Positions 1-8,426 of a DNA stretch of 64,000 nt are shown piece after piece. The notes under the pieces are model-generated. The model ran no database searches. It worked only from the letters and a program-made list of their open reading frames with translations, and had not been told where the DNA came from. The stretch is from NCBI GenBank assembly GCA_963813525.1, contig CAWEZI010000005.1, forward strand, positions 1,240,001-1,304,000. Reading direction: 5' to 3'. Both the position numbers and the translations under genes were made by a program. The stretch's first letter is position 1. Each line of letters begins with the position of its first letter. Source of the DNA: Bog-756 sp963813525. GTDB lineage: Bacteria > Actinomycetota > Acidimicrobiia > Acidimicrobiales > RAAP-2.

Positions 1-85
1 TGCCCACCCGGCGGGCCCGGCTGACCGTCCGCTCCAGGACGCACAGACCCCAGGACCCGAGGCCGACGATGGCCATCTCGGTCAT
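1..85 (-). CDS. N-terminal fragment of an FAD/NAD(P)-binding protein (runs off the window)
   Basis: Reading the minus strand from an ATG at 85 gives an open frame of 28 codons that leaves the window still open. It begins MTEMAIVGLGSWG, a beta-strand followed by the dinucleotide-binding glycine motif GLGSWG, then LCVLERTVSRAR. This pattern (IVGxGxxGxxVLERL) is typical of the N terminus of the FAD-NAD(P)-binding family (NAD_binding_9 type) that includes hydroxylase-like and tryptophan-halogenase-like flavoproteins. Only the Rossmann nucleotide-binding start is visible, so substrate and reaction cannot be given. It is transcribed divergently from the aldo/keto reductase at 370. Confidence 0.5.
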   Translation of the reverse strand, partial: MTEMAIVGLGSWGLCVLERTVSRARRVG

Positions 86-315
86 CGGACGCGTCCCACC
101 CGTGCGCCACCGCCGCGACGCGACGCCGCTGGGCGCGATCGATGGAATGGACACCGCACACACATGGTCACGCCGGCCCCTTTTTCGGCATCGCCGTCCG
201 TCAACGCTACGCCGCCGGGGGGCGTTAGGACAAGCATCCGGCGGCCAATGCCCAGGCCGGCGGTAGGATCACAGCACGGGGTCGGGGCTGACCAAGTGCC
301 GGGCCAACCTTGTCG

Positions 316-333
316 CAGCGCCGGCCGGCGCTG
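316..333. promoter_or_regulatory. 18-bp perfect palindrome upstream of the aldo/keto reductase
   Basis: CAGCGCCGGCCGGCGCTG reads identically on both strands and lies 36 bp before the ATG at 370, in the divergent intergenic region (86-369). The position suits an operator or a hairpin in the mRNA leader. GC-rich palindromes also arise by chance in such DNA, so function is inferred from placement only. The rest of 86-369 shows no credible gene. Confidence 0.3.
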
Positions 334-369
334 TCGAACGGCAGCAGACAACCAAGGAAATCGGGGACG

Positions 370-1245
370 ATGGTCGACGACTCGGGCACTTGCCAGCTGG
401 GCAGCCTCACCGTGCACCGGTTGGGCTTCGGCACCATGCAGCTGCCGGGGCCCGGGGTGTGGGGGCCGCCGGTGGATCACGAGGCCGCCCTGGCCGTGCT
501 GCGCCGTGCCGTCGACCTGGGCGTCGACCTGTTCGACACGGCCAACTCCTACGGCCCCGACGTGGCCGAGGAGCTGGTCCGTGAAGCGCTCCACCCCTAC
601 CCGGCGTCGCTGCGCATCGCCACCAAGGCCGGGTTGACCCGTTCTGGTCCCGGCCAGTGGGCCACCGACGGCCGCCCCGCCCACCTGCGCAGCGAATGCG
701 AGGGCAGCCTGGCCCGGCTGGGGGTGGACCGGATCGACCTGTTCCAGTTGCACCGCATCGACCCGGAGGTCCCCGCCGACGACCAGTTCGGCACGCTCAA
801 GGAACTGCGCGACGAAGGCAAGGTGGCCGAGGTGGGCCTGTCCGAGGTGTCCGTCGACCAGATCGAGGCGGCCCGGCGGATCGTGCCGGTGGTCAGCGTG
901 CAGAACCAGTACAACCTCGGCCAGCGGGGGGCCGACGACGTGGTCGACCACTGCGAGCAGAACGGGATCGGGTTCATCCCGTGGGCCCCTCTGGCCAGCG
1001 GCAAACTGTCGCGGCCGGGCGGACCCCTCGACCGGGTGGCCACCGAAGTGGGGGCCACCGTGAGCCAGGTGTGCCTGGCCTGGCTCCTGCGCCGTTCCCC
1101 CATCATGATCCCCATCCCCGGGACGGCCTCGGTGGCCCACCTGGAGGAGAACTGCGCGGCCGCCGGCCTGTCCCTCTCCGACCAGCAGTACGACGAGCTG
1201 ACCGGTTCCCGCAAGCCGCTGCGCCGCTGGGCGCTCAGCGGGTGA
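370..1245 (+). CDS. aldo/keto reductase
   Basis: A 291-aa cytosolic NAD(P)H-dependent oxidoreductase of the aldo/keto reductase superfamily, which reduces aldehydes or ketones to alcohols. The TIM-barrel signatures are visible: GFGTMQLPG near the start, the catalytic tetrad D56 and Y61 in FDTANSYG, K86 in IATKAG and H128 in FQLHRID, and the C-terminal cofactor segment IPIPGTASVAHLEEN. The ATG at 370 was chosen because AGGAAA lies about 10 bp upstream and family homology begins here. The frame stays open to 310, but those 20 extra residues look non-coding. A D-aminoacylase-like gene follows 28 bp downstream on the same strand, so co-transcription is likely. Substrate unknown. Confidence 0.9.
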   Translation: MVDDSGTCQLGSLTVHRLGFGTMQLPGPGVWGPPVDHEAALAVLRRAVDLGVDLFDTANSYGPDVAEELVREALHPYPASLRIATKAGLTRSGPGQWATDGRPAHLRSECEGSLARLGVDRIDLFQLHRIDPEVPADDQFGTLKELRDEGKVAEVGLSEVSVDQIEAARRIVPVVSVQNQYNLGQRGADDVVDHCEQNGIGFIPWAPLASGKLSRPGGPLDRVATEVGATVSQVCLAWLLRRSPIMIPIPGTASVAHLEENCAAAGLSLSDQQYDELTGSRKPLRRWALSG

Positions 1246-1273
1246 GCAGGGGCCGAGGGGGCACGAGGATCCG

Positions 1274-3037
1274 ATGACTGCCGATCTGGTCATACGCAAC
1301 GGCCTGGTGGCCGACGGCACCGGTGGTCCCCTGCGGCGAGCCGATGTGGCCGTCGAGGGTGACCTCATCACCGCCGTCGGGGACGACGTGGGGCCCGGGC
1401 GCCGCCAGCTGGATGCCGAAGGCCTGCTGGTCACCCCCGGCTTCGTCGATCCCCACACCCACTACGACGGTCAGGCCACCTGGGACAGCCAGCTGGCCCC
1501 GTCCTCCCACCACGGGGTGACCACGGTGGCCATGGGCAACTGCGGCGTCGGCTTCGCCCCGGTGGCCGGCGACCGCCACGACTGGCTCATCGAGATGATG
1601 GAGGGGGTCGAGGACATCCCGGGGACGGCGCTCCACGAGGGACTGGTCTGGGACTGGGGGTCCTTCCCCGAGTTCCTCGACGCCCTCGACCGCCAGCCCC
1701 GGGCCATCGACGTGGGCGCCCACCTGCCCCACGCCGCCCTGCGGGCCTTCGTCATGGGCGAGCGGGGGGCCGACCCGGCCGAGCACCCGAGCGACGCCGA
1801 ACTGCAGAGGATGGCCCGATTGTTGGGCGAAGGCCTCGATGCCGGGGCCCTCGGTGTTTCCACGTCACGCACGGAGCGGCACCGCACCAGCGGGGGACAG
1901 AACCTGGGAACCCTGCGGGCCCGCGAGCCCGAGCTCATGACCCTGGCCTCGGTGCTGGCCGAGCGGGGCACCGGCGTCTTCCAGCTCCTGTCGGACAGCT
2001 ACCGGACCACCGACGATGATTTCGCCCGGGCCGAGTTCGACCTGGTGGCCGCCTTCGCCCGGGCCAGTGGCCGCCCGGTCAGCTACACCGTCCAACAGGA
2101 CATCGAGGCGCCCGAGCGGTGGCGTGACCTGATGGCCCTGGCCGCCTCGTTGCGGGAGGAGGGTCTGGACGTGAAGGCCCAGGTGGCCCCGCGCCCCATC
2201 GGGGTGCTCCTCGGTCTGCAGGCCTCGGTCAACGTGTTCACCCCGGCCCGGGCCTACGCCCGCATCGCCGGACTGCCCCTGGCCGAGCGGCTGGTGGCGC
2301 TGGCCGACCCCGAACGCCGGCGCACGATCATCGACGGGCACGCCGCCCTCACCTCCGGGCCCGACGCATTCGCCGGCTACTCCTTCTTCGCCCGCTTCGA
2401 CGACATGTACGTCCTCGACGACCCGGTCGACTACGACCTCGACGCCAGTCGGTCGCTGGGGGCCACCGCCCGCCGGGCCGGGGTCGACCCGCGGGAGTAC
2501 GCCTACGACATCCAGCTCCAGCGGGACGGCAACCAGCTCATCTACACGCCCCTCTTCAATTTCGTCCACGGCAACCTGGACGACGTCCGCGCCATGATCA
2601 CCGACCCGGTGGCCCTGTTCGGCCTGTCCGACGCCGGCGCCCACTGCGGGCAGATCTGCGACGGGTCGATGACCACCACCTACCTCTCGCTGTGGGGGCG
2701 CGACCGCCGGGACGCCGACGCGATCCCCGTCGAGCAGGTGGTCCACCAGATCACGGAGCGCCCGGCGGCCCACTTCGGTTGGGACGACCGGGGGGTGGTC
2801 GAGCCCGGCCGCCTGGCCGACCTCAACGTGATCGACCTCGAGGGCCTGGGCTGCCGACCCCCCGAGATCACCACCGACCTGCCGGCCGGCGGGCGCCGCC
2901 TCCTGCAGGAGGCCACCGGCTACCGCTGGACGGTCAAGCGGGGCCGGGTGACCTTCGAGGACGGCCGACCCACCGGGGAGCTGCCGGGCGCCCTGGTACG
3001 GGGGACCGGGTCACGGCCGGCCGGGGCCCGCGGTTGA
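1274..3037 (+). CDS. D-aminoacylase / N-acyl-D-amino-acid deacylase family amidohydrolase
   Basis: A 587-aa metal-dependent amidohydrolase. It opens with the beta-sandwich strand DLVIRNGLVADGTG. The first metal-binding signature VTPGFVDPHTHYDGQ (H61, H63) follows, then LPHAALR, a long TIM-barrel body, the late aspartate motif LSDAGAHCGQICDG, and the C-terminal GRLADLNVIDLEGL return to the sandwich. Length and motifs match the D-aminoacylase/dihydroorotase-like branch that cleaves N-acyl groups from D-amino acids or related amides. Its stop codon overlaps the TTG start of the next gene (TTGA at 3034-3037), implying translational coupling to an adenylating enzyme. The precise amide is not predictable; many relatives are annotated only as amidohydrolases. 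Confidence 0.85.
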   Translation: MTADLVIRNGLVADGTGGPLRRADVAVEGDLITAVGDDVGPGRRQLDAEGLLVTPGFVDPHTHYDGQATWDSQLAPSSHHGVTTVAMGNCGVGFAPVAGDRHDWLIEMMEGVEDIPGTALHEGLVWDWGSFPEFLDALDRQPRAIDVGAHLPHAALRAFVMGERGADPAEHPSDAELQRMARLLGEGLDAGALGVSTSRTERHRTSGGQNLGTLRAREPELMTLASVLAERGTGVFQLLSDSYRTTDDDFARAEFDLVAAFARASGRPVSYTVQQDIEAPERWRDLMALAASLREEGLDVKAQVAPRPIGVLLGLQASVNVFTPARAYARIAGLPLAERLVALADPERRRTIIDGHAALTSGPDAFAGYSFFARFDDMYVLDDPVDYDLDASRSLGATARRAGVDPREYAYDIQLQRDGNQLIYTPLFNFVHGNLDDVRAMITDPVALFGLSDAGAHCGQICDGSMTTTYLSLWGRDRRDADAIPVEQVVHQITERPAAHFGWDDRGVVEPGRLADLNVIDLEGLGCRPPEITTDLPAGGRRLLQEATGYRWTVKRGRVTFEDGRPTGELPGALVRGTGSRPAGARG

Positions 3038-4566
3038 CCCCTCCGGACGTTCTGGTGGCCATCGTCGACGGGGCCCACCGCCATCCCGACCGCCCGGCGG
3101 TCAAGGACCCCGACCGCGCCCTCGACTACGCCGCCCTGTGCGCCGAGGCGGCCCGGTTGGCCAACGGGATGGCGGAGGCGGGAGTGACCGCGGGCGACCG
3201 GGTGGCTCTCCTGCTGCCCAACTCGGTCGACTTCGTGGTGGCCGCCCTGGCCTCGTTGTGGGTGGGGGCCGTCTTCGTCCCCCTGGCCGTCGCCGACCCC
3301 GAGGCCCGGGTGGCCTCCATCGTCGAGGACTGCGCCGCCGCCCTGGTGGTGGTGTCCGACAGCCCGACCGAGGGGACGGCGCCGGGGGCGGCCTTCGCCC
3401 CCGTGCCGGTGGCCACCGTGAGCGAGCTGGCCGGGGCGGCCGACGGTCGGCCCGACCCCGGGCCCGCCCCCCAACGGGTGGCCTACGCCATCTACACCTC
3501 GGGCACCACCGGGTCGCCCAAGGGCGTGCTCATCGGCAACGCCGCCTTTTCGGCTGCGGTGGTGGCCACGGTGGCCGCCCTGGGCCTGGACGGCGACACC
3601 CGCACGCTGTGCGTGTCCCCCTTCCATTTCGACGGGTCCTTCGGCACCCTGTTCCCCACCCTGTTCGCCGGGGGGGCGGTGGTGATCCGGCCGCGGGAGG
3701 CCCTCCTCTTCCCGCGCACCTTCTTCAACGCCGTGGCCAACGAGGACATCACCTACACCGGCTTCTCGCCCAGCTACCTGCGAGTCCTTTTGTCCAGCCC
3801 ACAGGTGGGCAAGCTGGCCGGCACCACCCTCGACGTGGTGGCCCTGGGTGGGGAGGCCTGCGCGGCCGCCGACGTGGAGGCACTGTGGGCCGCCGCCCCC
3901 GGGGTGCGGGTGTTCAACCGCTACGGTCCCACCGAGACGACCATCGCCGTCACCCATGTAGAACTCACCCCCGGGATGGTGGCCGACGGGGTGGTGTCCA
4001 TGGGGCGTCCCCACCCCGGTGTCGACTTCCACCTGGTCGACGAGTCCGGTCGCCTGGTCGACGATGCCGGACAGGTGGGCGAGCTCCACATCGGCGGGGC
4101 CCAGCTCATGACCGGCTACTGGGGGGCGCCCGGGCTGACCGCCGAGGTGCTGCGCACCGACGTGGTCGAGGGCCGGACCCTCTATCGCACCGGCGACCTG
4201 GTCTACCGCACCCCCGAGGGTGAGTACGTCTACGTCGACCGGGCCGACCGGGTCGTCAAGCGGATGGGGGTGCGCATCTCGCTGGTGGAGCTGGCCGAGG
4301 CGCTACGCGGCCTCGACGGTGTCACCGCCGCCACCTGCGTGGCCTACGACGACCAGGGTCAGCTGGCCATCGTGGCCTTCGTGGTGGGGGAGGGGCTCGG
4401 CTCCGCCCTCGACATCCGCCGGGCCGCCGCCGATCGACTGCCCGACTCGATGTTGCCCGACCGCATCGAGCAGGTGGACCGTCTCCCCCTTACTCCTTCG
4501 TCCAAGGTCGACGAACGCCGGTTGCTGGCCGAGGCGGGATTGACCGAGCTGCAGAGCGGGGGCTGA
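3034..4566 (+). CDS. stand-alone amino-acid-adenylation-type AMP-binding enzyme
   Basis: About 510 aa, an ANL-superfamily enzyme expected to activate a carboxylic or amino acid as an acyl-adenylate. NRPS-style core motifs appear in order: A3 YTSGTTGSPKG, A4 FDGSFGTLFP, A5 NRYGPTETT, A6 GELHIGGAQLMTGY, A7 YRTGDLV, a divergent A8 DRVVKRMGVRISLVELAEAL and the A10 lysine in LTPSSKVDERRL. No carrier or thioesterase domain follows, so it acts on a free acid or on a carrier encoded elsewhere. The TTG start overlaps the upstream stop as TTGA; the frame is open further upstream, but that part shadows the amidohydrolase. Coupling to a D-aminoacylase-like gene suggests the liberated amino acid may be its substrate (inference). 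Confidence 0.85.
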   Translation: MTPPDVLVAIVDGAHRHPDRPAVKDPDRALDYAALCAEAARLANGMAEAGVTAGDRVALLLPNSVDFVVAALASLWVGAVFVPLAVADPEARVASIVEDCAAALVVVSDSPTEGTAPGAAFAPVPVATVSELAGAADGRPDPGPAPQRVAYAIYTSGTTGSPKGVLIGNAAFSAAVVATVAALGLDGDTRTLCVSPFHFDGSFGTLFPTLFAGGAVVIRPREALLFPRTFFNAVANEDITYTGFSPSYLRVLLSSPQVGKLAGTTLDVVALGGEACAAADVEALWAAAPGVRVFNRYGPTETTIAVTHVELTPGMVADGVVSMGRPHPGVDFHLVDESGRLVDDAGQVGELHIGGAQLMTGYWGAPGLTAEVLRTDVVEGRTLYRTGDLVYRTPEGEYVYVDRADRVVKRMGVRISLVELAEALRGLDGVTAATCVAYDDQGQLAIVAFVVGEGLGSALDIRRAAADRLPDSMLPDRIEQVDRLPLTPSSKVDERRLLAEAGLTELQSGG

Positions 4567-4630
4567 CCCGCCCCGTCACCCGAAGGTGGCCGACCGGACG
4601 GCCACGCTGCCCGCCGCAGTGGAATGCACC

Positions 4631-6346
4631 ATGGCTATGGTCTGCCCGGTGAGCACGGTCGAGCCGTCGAGGCGTCGCAGGATCGGACCAGCCCCACCGC
4701 CCACCCGGGCCGCCCCCCTGACCGCCCTGGTCATCGTCGCCCTGGCTGTGTCCGCGGCTGTGGCCCTGACCGTGGCCACGACTGGTGCTGAGGCCGCAGG
4801 GGCGGTCACCGTCACCCCGGGGTCGTGGACCGCGTACCACGGCGGGTCGACCGGCACCGGTGTGGCCACCGCACCCACCGCCGTCTACTCCGCCGCCCGC
4901 GCCTGGACCTCCCCCGAACTCGACGGTGATCTCTACGGCCAGCCGGTGGTTGCCGGCGCCCTCGTCTACGTGGCCACCGAGAACGACACGGTCTACGCCC
5001 TGTCCTCCACCAACGGAGCCGTCGTCTGGTCCGCCCACGTGGCCACGCCGGTGCCGTCGACCGCCCTGCCCTGTGGTGACATCGGGCCCACGGTGGGGAT
5101 CACCGGAACCCCCGTGGTCGATCCGACCCGGGACGAGATCTTCGCCGTGGCCGACGAACTGGTGGCCGGCCAGCCCAAGCACGTCCTGATCGGTCTGTCC
5201 GCTGCGACCGGCAAGCTCGAGCTGACCCAGGCCGTCGACCCCTCCGGCGCCGATCCGGCTGCCCTGCTGCAGCGCACCGGGCTGACCCTCGACGCCGGTC
5301 AGGTGGTGTTCGGGATGGGTGGCAACGACGGCGACTGCGCCACCTACCGGGGACGGGTGATCGCCGTCCCCGAAGCGGGGGGCGCCCCCCGTTTCTTCAC
5401 CGTCGACGGCGACAGCGGGCAGAGCCAGGGGGCGGTGTGGATGGGGGGCGGCGCCCCGGCCGTGGACGCGGCCGGCCACATCTGGGTCAGCACCGGCAAC
5501 GGCTCGGTCTATTCGGCCTCCGACCCCTACGACGACAGCGATTCGGTGCTCGAGCTCTCGTCGTCGCTGCACCTGCTCCAGTTCTTCGCCCCCACCAACT
5601 GGCCAAGCAACAATGCCCATGATCTCGACATGTCGGCCGTTCCCGCCCTCCTGAGCGACGGCCAGGTCGTGCTGGCCGGCAAGTCCCGGATCGCCTACCT
5701 GCTCGACGGCTCCCACCTCGGGGGCATCGGCGGACAGCAGACCCAGCTGGCCACCGGCTGTACCCAAGACATCGACGGCGGGGTGGCCGTGGCGGGGACG
5801 ACTGTCTACCTCCCCTGCCTGGCCGGGGTCCTGGCCCTGTCGGCCTTCGACTCCCCACCCTCGCTTCACCTGTTGTGGCGGTCGGGGGCCGGCGGCGGTC
5901 CTCCTGTCGTGGCCGCCGGCCTGGTGTGGACCATCGGACAGAACGGGGTGCTGGACGGGCTGGACCCGGCCACCGGCGCAGTGGAGCGCAGGGCGTCGGT
6001 GGGGATGCCGGCCAACCACTTCCCGACCCCGGGGGTGGGCGACGGTCTGTTGCTGGTGCCCTCGGCCCGGCAGGTGGTGGCCTTTGCCGCCACCGCCCCG
6101 ACCACCCCGGCCACCCCGGCCACCGTTCCCCCCACCACTTCGACCGCGACCGGCCACCACGCCGGGGCGGCCCCACCGGCCGCCACCTCCGGCCTGAGCG
6201 GCGGGGGGCTGGCTGCCATCGTGGTTCTCTCGGTGGTGGCCGCGGCGGTGGTGGTGGGTGGGGTGGTCCTGTTCCTGCGCCGCCGCCGAACCGGTGTCGT
6301 GGGCCAGGGCGGCGGACAGGGCCCGGGTCCGACAGGCACCGGGTAG
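4631..6346 (+). CDS. membrane-anchored extracellular PQQ-type beta-propeller protein
   Basis: About 571 aa. An N-terminal signal or anchor (RRRRIG followed by the hydrophobic stretch APLTALVIVALAVSAAVAL) leads to an extracellular body of PQQ-like repeats, recognisable from units such as LVYVATENDTVYALSSTNGAVVWSAHV and GLVWTIGQNGVLDGLDPATGAV. A proline/threonine-rich linker follows, then a second transmembrane helix near residues 530-555 ending in the stop-transfer sequence LRRRRTG. The topology is therefore a surface-displayed propeller tethered to the membrane. Catalytic residues of quinoprotein dehydrogenases are not evident, so a binding or scaffolding role is as likely as an enzyme. An alternative GTG start lies at 4586; ATG 4631 gives a more normal signal peptide. 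Confidence 0.75.
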   Translation: MAMVCPVSTVEPSRRRRIGPAPPPTRAAPLTALVIVALAVSAAVALTVATTGAEAAGAVTVTPGSWTAYHGGSTGTGVATAPTAVYSAARAWTSPELDGDLYGQPVVAGALVYVATENDTVYALSSTNGAVVWSAHVATPVPSTALPCGDIGPTVGITGTPVVDPTRDEIFAVADELVAGQPKHVLIGLSAATGKLELTQAVDPSGADPAALLQRTGLTLDAGQVVFGMGGNDGDCATYRGRVIAVPEAGGAPRFFTVDGDSGQSQGAVWMGGGAPAVDAAGHIWVSTGNGSVYSASDPYDDSDSVLELSSSLHLLQFFAPTNWPSNNAHDLDMSAVPALLSDGQVVLAGKSRIAYLLDGSHLGGIGGQQTQLATGCTQDIDGGVAVAGTTVYLPCLAGVLALSAFDSPPSLHLLWRSGAGGGPPVVAAGLVWTIGQNGVLDGLDPATGAVERRASVGMPANHFPTPGVGDGLLLVPSARQVVAFAATAPTTPATPATVPPTTSTATGHHAGAAPPAATSGLSGGGLAAIVVLSVVAAAVVVGGVVLFLRRRRTGVVGQGGGQGPGPTGTG

Positions 6347-6362
6347 CGCCCCTCCGGGCCGG

Positions 6363-7163
6363 TCAGGCGCGTCCCATCACCCAGCGCGGCCGCGACCACA
6401 GCTGCCAGTACTCGACAACCTGGTAGCCGAGCCCGCGGTAGAGCTTCTCGCCGGCCGCCGACGACTGGAGCAGCGACCCCTCGGCCCCGGCTTCGAACCG
6501 GGAGCGCAGTGCGGCATCCAGCAGTCGCCGCCCGTAGCCGTTGCCCTGGGCGTGGCGGCCGGTGGCCATCGACCACACCACCACCAGCCCGTCCTCGGTG
6601 GCCCCGGTAAACGAGGAGACCATCCGGCCCTGGTCGAACAGGCCCCACACCCCGAGGGTCGGGTCCTCGACGGCCCGCAGGGGAACGGCGGCGGCCGCCG
6701 CCGCGTCGGACAGGCCGTAGGTGTCGGCCAGAAGGTCGCGGGCCTCGGGCAGGTCCTCCTCGGTCAAGGGGCGGACGTCCGACTCCGGGTGGCCGGGAGG
6801 GAGGAGCTCGGTCAGCAGCATGAGAGGTAGGGCCCCCACCCCGACCCATCCGGCATCGGCCAGTTTTTGGGCGGTGGCCAGCCCGGGACCGGCCAGCATG
6901 ATGATGCCGGGCTTCTTGAGGTCGAGCAGCGGCTGGAGGCAGCGGTCGACCAGCACGTCGTTGTCCGACGACTGGCAGCAGGCCACGTTGTAGGTCACGC
7001 TCAGCTCGCCGCTGAAGGCGGTCCACCACGCCTGGCCGACGGCGTGGTGATCGGGGGACGACCACAGGCGGGCGGCCGCACCGAGGTCCCGCCGCAAGTC
7101 GATCGGGTTCCGCCCCACCCGGTGGATGCTATCGGGAGGTAGTGGGCCAGTCTGAATTTCCAC
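6363..7163 (-). CDS. GNAT-family N-acetyltransferase
   Basis: About 266 aa. The C-terminal half carries a GNAT fold: the acetyl-CoA-binding motif A is VVWSMATGRHAQGNGYGRRLLDAAL, with the Q/RxxGxG/A loop, followed by the typical closing segment EKLYRGLGYQVVEYWQLW. The N-terminal half resembles a degenerate second GNAT-like domain, as in two-domain acetyltransferases. The GTG at 7163 was chosen because protein-like composition begins there; the frame is open to 7250 but the added residues look non-coding. It is convergent with the propeller gene, 16 bp away, and divergent from the dioxygenase-like gene. Acceptor substrate unknown. Confidence 0.75.
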   Translation of the reverse strand: MEIQTGPLPPDSIHRVGRNPIDLRRDLGAAARLWSSPDHHAVGQAWWTAFSGELSVTYNVACCQSSDNDVLVDRCLQPLLDLKKPGIIMLAGPGLATAQKLADAGWVGVGALPLMLLTELLPPGHPESDVRPLTEEDLPEARDLLADTYGLSDAAAAAAVPLRAVEDPTLGVWGLFDQGRMVSSFTGATEDGLVVVWSMATGRHAQGNGYGRRLLDAALRSRFEAGAEGSLLQSSAAGEKLYRGLGYQVVEYWQLWSRPRWVMGRA

Positions 7164-7334
7164 ACAGGAAGACCGGGTGGTGTCGAGAGCCGGGTTTGAG
7201 ACCCCGTCCGCCTCTCCTGATCTCGCTCCGGGGCACGGTGCCCCAGACAAACCCGCATTTCCAGGTGGGAAATGACGAAAGTCAGTGACCTGGGTTTAGG
7301 CCCCGAGCTCGGTGGGCATAGTCCAATCAGTCGT

Positions 7335-7376
7335 CAGGCCCGTGGAGTGGGGACCCGCCGCCCCGCTCCGGGCTTG
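7335..7376 (+). repeat. GAG/CCGCC hairpin element, copy 1
   Basis: Plus-strand hairpin. The outer stem pairs CAGGCCCG (7335-7342) with CGGGCTTG (7369-7376) and contains one G-T wobble. A 2-nt 5' bulge TG follows. The inner stem starts GAG (7345-7347) pairing with CTC (7366-7368), and the GGG/CCC-closed apex reads GGGGACCCGCCGCCCC. It lies about 155 bp upstream of the dioxygenase-like start, on the same strand. Three further copies share the architecture (17223, 45331 and 51818). The wobbles are valid only when this strand is the RNA. Confidence 0.6.
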
Positions 7377-7397
7377 TCGTCTGGGTCTCCTCGACCT

Positions 7398-7423
7398 CTC
7401 TCTACCGCTCAGCTGGTAGAGAG
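7398..7423 (+). promoter_or_regulatory. 9-bp stem-loop in the leader of the dioxygenase-like gene
   Basis: CTCTCTACC (7398-7406) is the exact reverse complement of GGTAGAGAG (7415-7423), around the 8-nt loop GCTCAGCT. It lies 21 bp after hairpin copy 1 and about 106 bp before the GTG at 7530. The loop and right arm resemble a tRNA D-arm (GCTCAGCTGGTAGAG), but no T-arm or acceptor stem follows, so a tRNA gene is not supported. No T-run follows, so it is not an obvious terminator. The intergenic stretch 7164-7529 contains these two hairpins and no gene. Confidence 0.4.
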
Positions 7424-7529
7424 CCGTACCGTCAGCGACATCTGCGCTTCAGTCGCCACAGTCGGACCGGGCCAGCAATTCGACCAACCCGCCCACGGGT
7501 CCCACCGGGTCGACCGATACCCTGGGCCC

Positions 7530-8426
7530 GTGCGTCCTCGGGTGGGGCCCCAACAACGTCGGTCGTGGGAAGAGGACGGCTGGTGTGTCCTCGAGCGGAT
7601 CGTCCCCGACGATCTGCTGGCCGCCGCTCAGAAGGCTGTGGCCGTCTTGTTCCCGACCCCGGAGGCCATGGCCGACAGCGAGGAAGCCGACGGCGATCCG
7701 GCCGTGGCCAGGTGGCGGACCTGGGACGCGTCGTGGCCCGAGTTCCCGTTCCACAGCCGGTCGCTCAACGCCCTGGCCGTCGGCGATCTGATGATCGGAC
7801 TGGCCAGGGAGCTCCTCGGCACCGACGACGTGCGCATGTACCTGGCCCTGGTCACCGCCAAGTACGCCGGCCAACCCTCGGAGTACAACCAGCTCCTCCA
7901 CACCGACTTCCCCAACCACACCCTGACCGTGCCCCGGCCCGATCCGGGCTATCAGCAGATGGAGACCTTCGTCTACCTCAACGACGTCGGCCCCTCCAAC
8001 GGTGCCACCCGCTTCGTCTCCCGCAGCCGGACCCGCGACATCCCCGTCGAGCGCCACACCCTCGCCATCGAGGAATACCGCTCGCTTTACGACGACCCCG
8101 GTGACGCCTCGGCCCCGGCCGGGTCGATCGTGGTGTACCGGCCCGACGTCTACCACCGCTCGGTCGACTTGACCGACCCGGCCCAGGCCCGCTACATGGT
8201 GCACGTCTCCTACCGCCCGGCCGCCGTCGAGTGGGGTGGGTACCAGGCCTGGCCGTTCAAGGGGTTCTCTCCCGAATGGCACAACTTCGTCCAGCAGGCC
8301 ACGCCGGCTCAGCTGACCGTCCTGGGCTTCCCCCCGCCCGGCCATCCCTTCTGGACGCCGGAGACGTTGGCCGGGGTGGCCGGGCGCTATCCCGGCCTCG
8401 ACCTCAGCCCGTGGCGGGAGGGGTGA
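7530..8426 (+). CDS. phytanoyl-CoA dioxygenase (PhyH) family Fe(II)/2-oxoglutarate oxygenase
   Basis: About 298 aa. The double-stranded beta-helix iron site is visible: HTDF (H124, D126) and the distal histidine in RPDVYHRSVD (H209), with an Arg-rich C-terminal part (ARYMVHVSYRP) likely to hold 2-oxoglutarate. The family hydroxylates lipids or secondary metabolites in the cytosol using O2 and 2-oxoglutarate. GTG 7530 is preferred over the upstream open frame because residues before it look non-coding and a GATACC box lies about 9 bp upstream, suggesting a leaderless or very short leader. It is convergent with the SnoaL-like gene, overlapping its 3' end by about 23 bp. Substrate unknown. Confidence 0.75.
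   Translation: MRPRVGPQQRRSWEEDGWCVLERIVPDDLLAAAQKAVAVLFPTPEAMADSEEADGDPAVARWRTWDASWPEFPFHSRSLNALAVGDLMIGLARELLGTDDVRMYLALVTAKYAGQPSEYNQLLHTDFPNHTLTVPRPDPGYQQMETFVYLNDVGPSNGATRFVSRSRTRDIPVERHTLAIEEYRSLYDDPGDASAPAGSIVVYRPDVYHRSVDLTDPAQARYMVHVSYRPAAVEWGGYQAWPFKGFSPEWHNFVQQATPAQLTVLGFPPPGHPFWTPETLAGVAGRYPGLDLSPWREG

Noticed and set aside
82..1458. Long minus-strand frame of 458 codons opposite the reductase gene
   Set aside because: Composition is a GC-rich shadow (Gly/Arg/Val/Pro) of the aldo/keto reductase, which has complete family motifs on the plus strand.
7398..7430. tRNA gene suggested by GCTCAGCTGGTAGAG
   Set aside because: No acceptor stem, anticodon arm or T-loop (GGTTCGAATCC) follows within tRNA distance; the sequence is better explained as a simple stem-loop.
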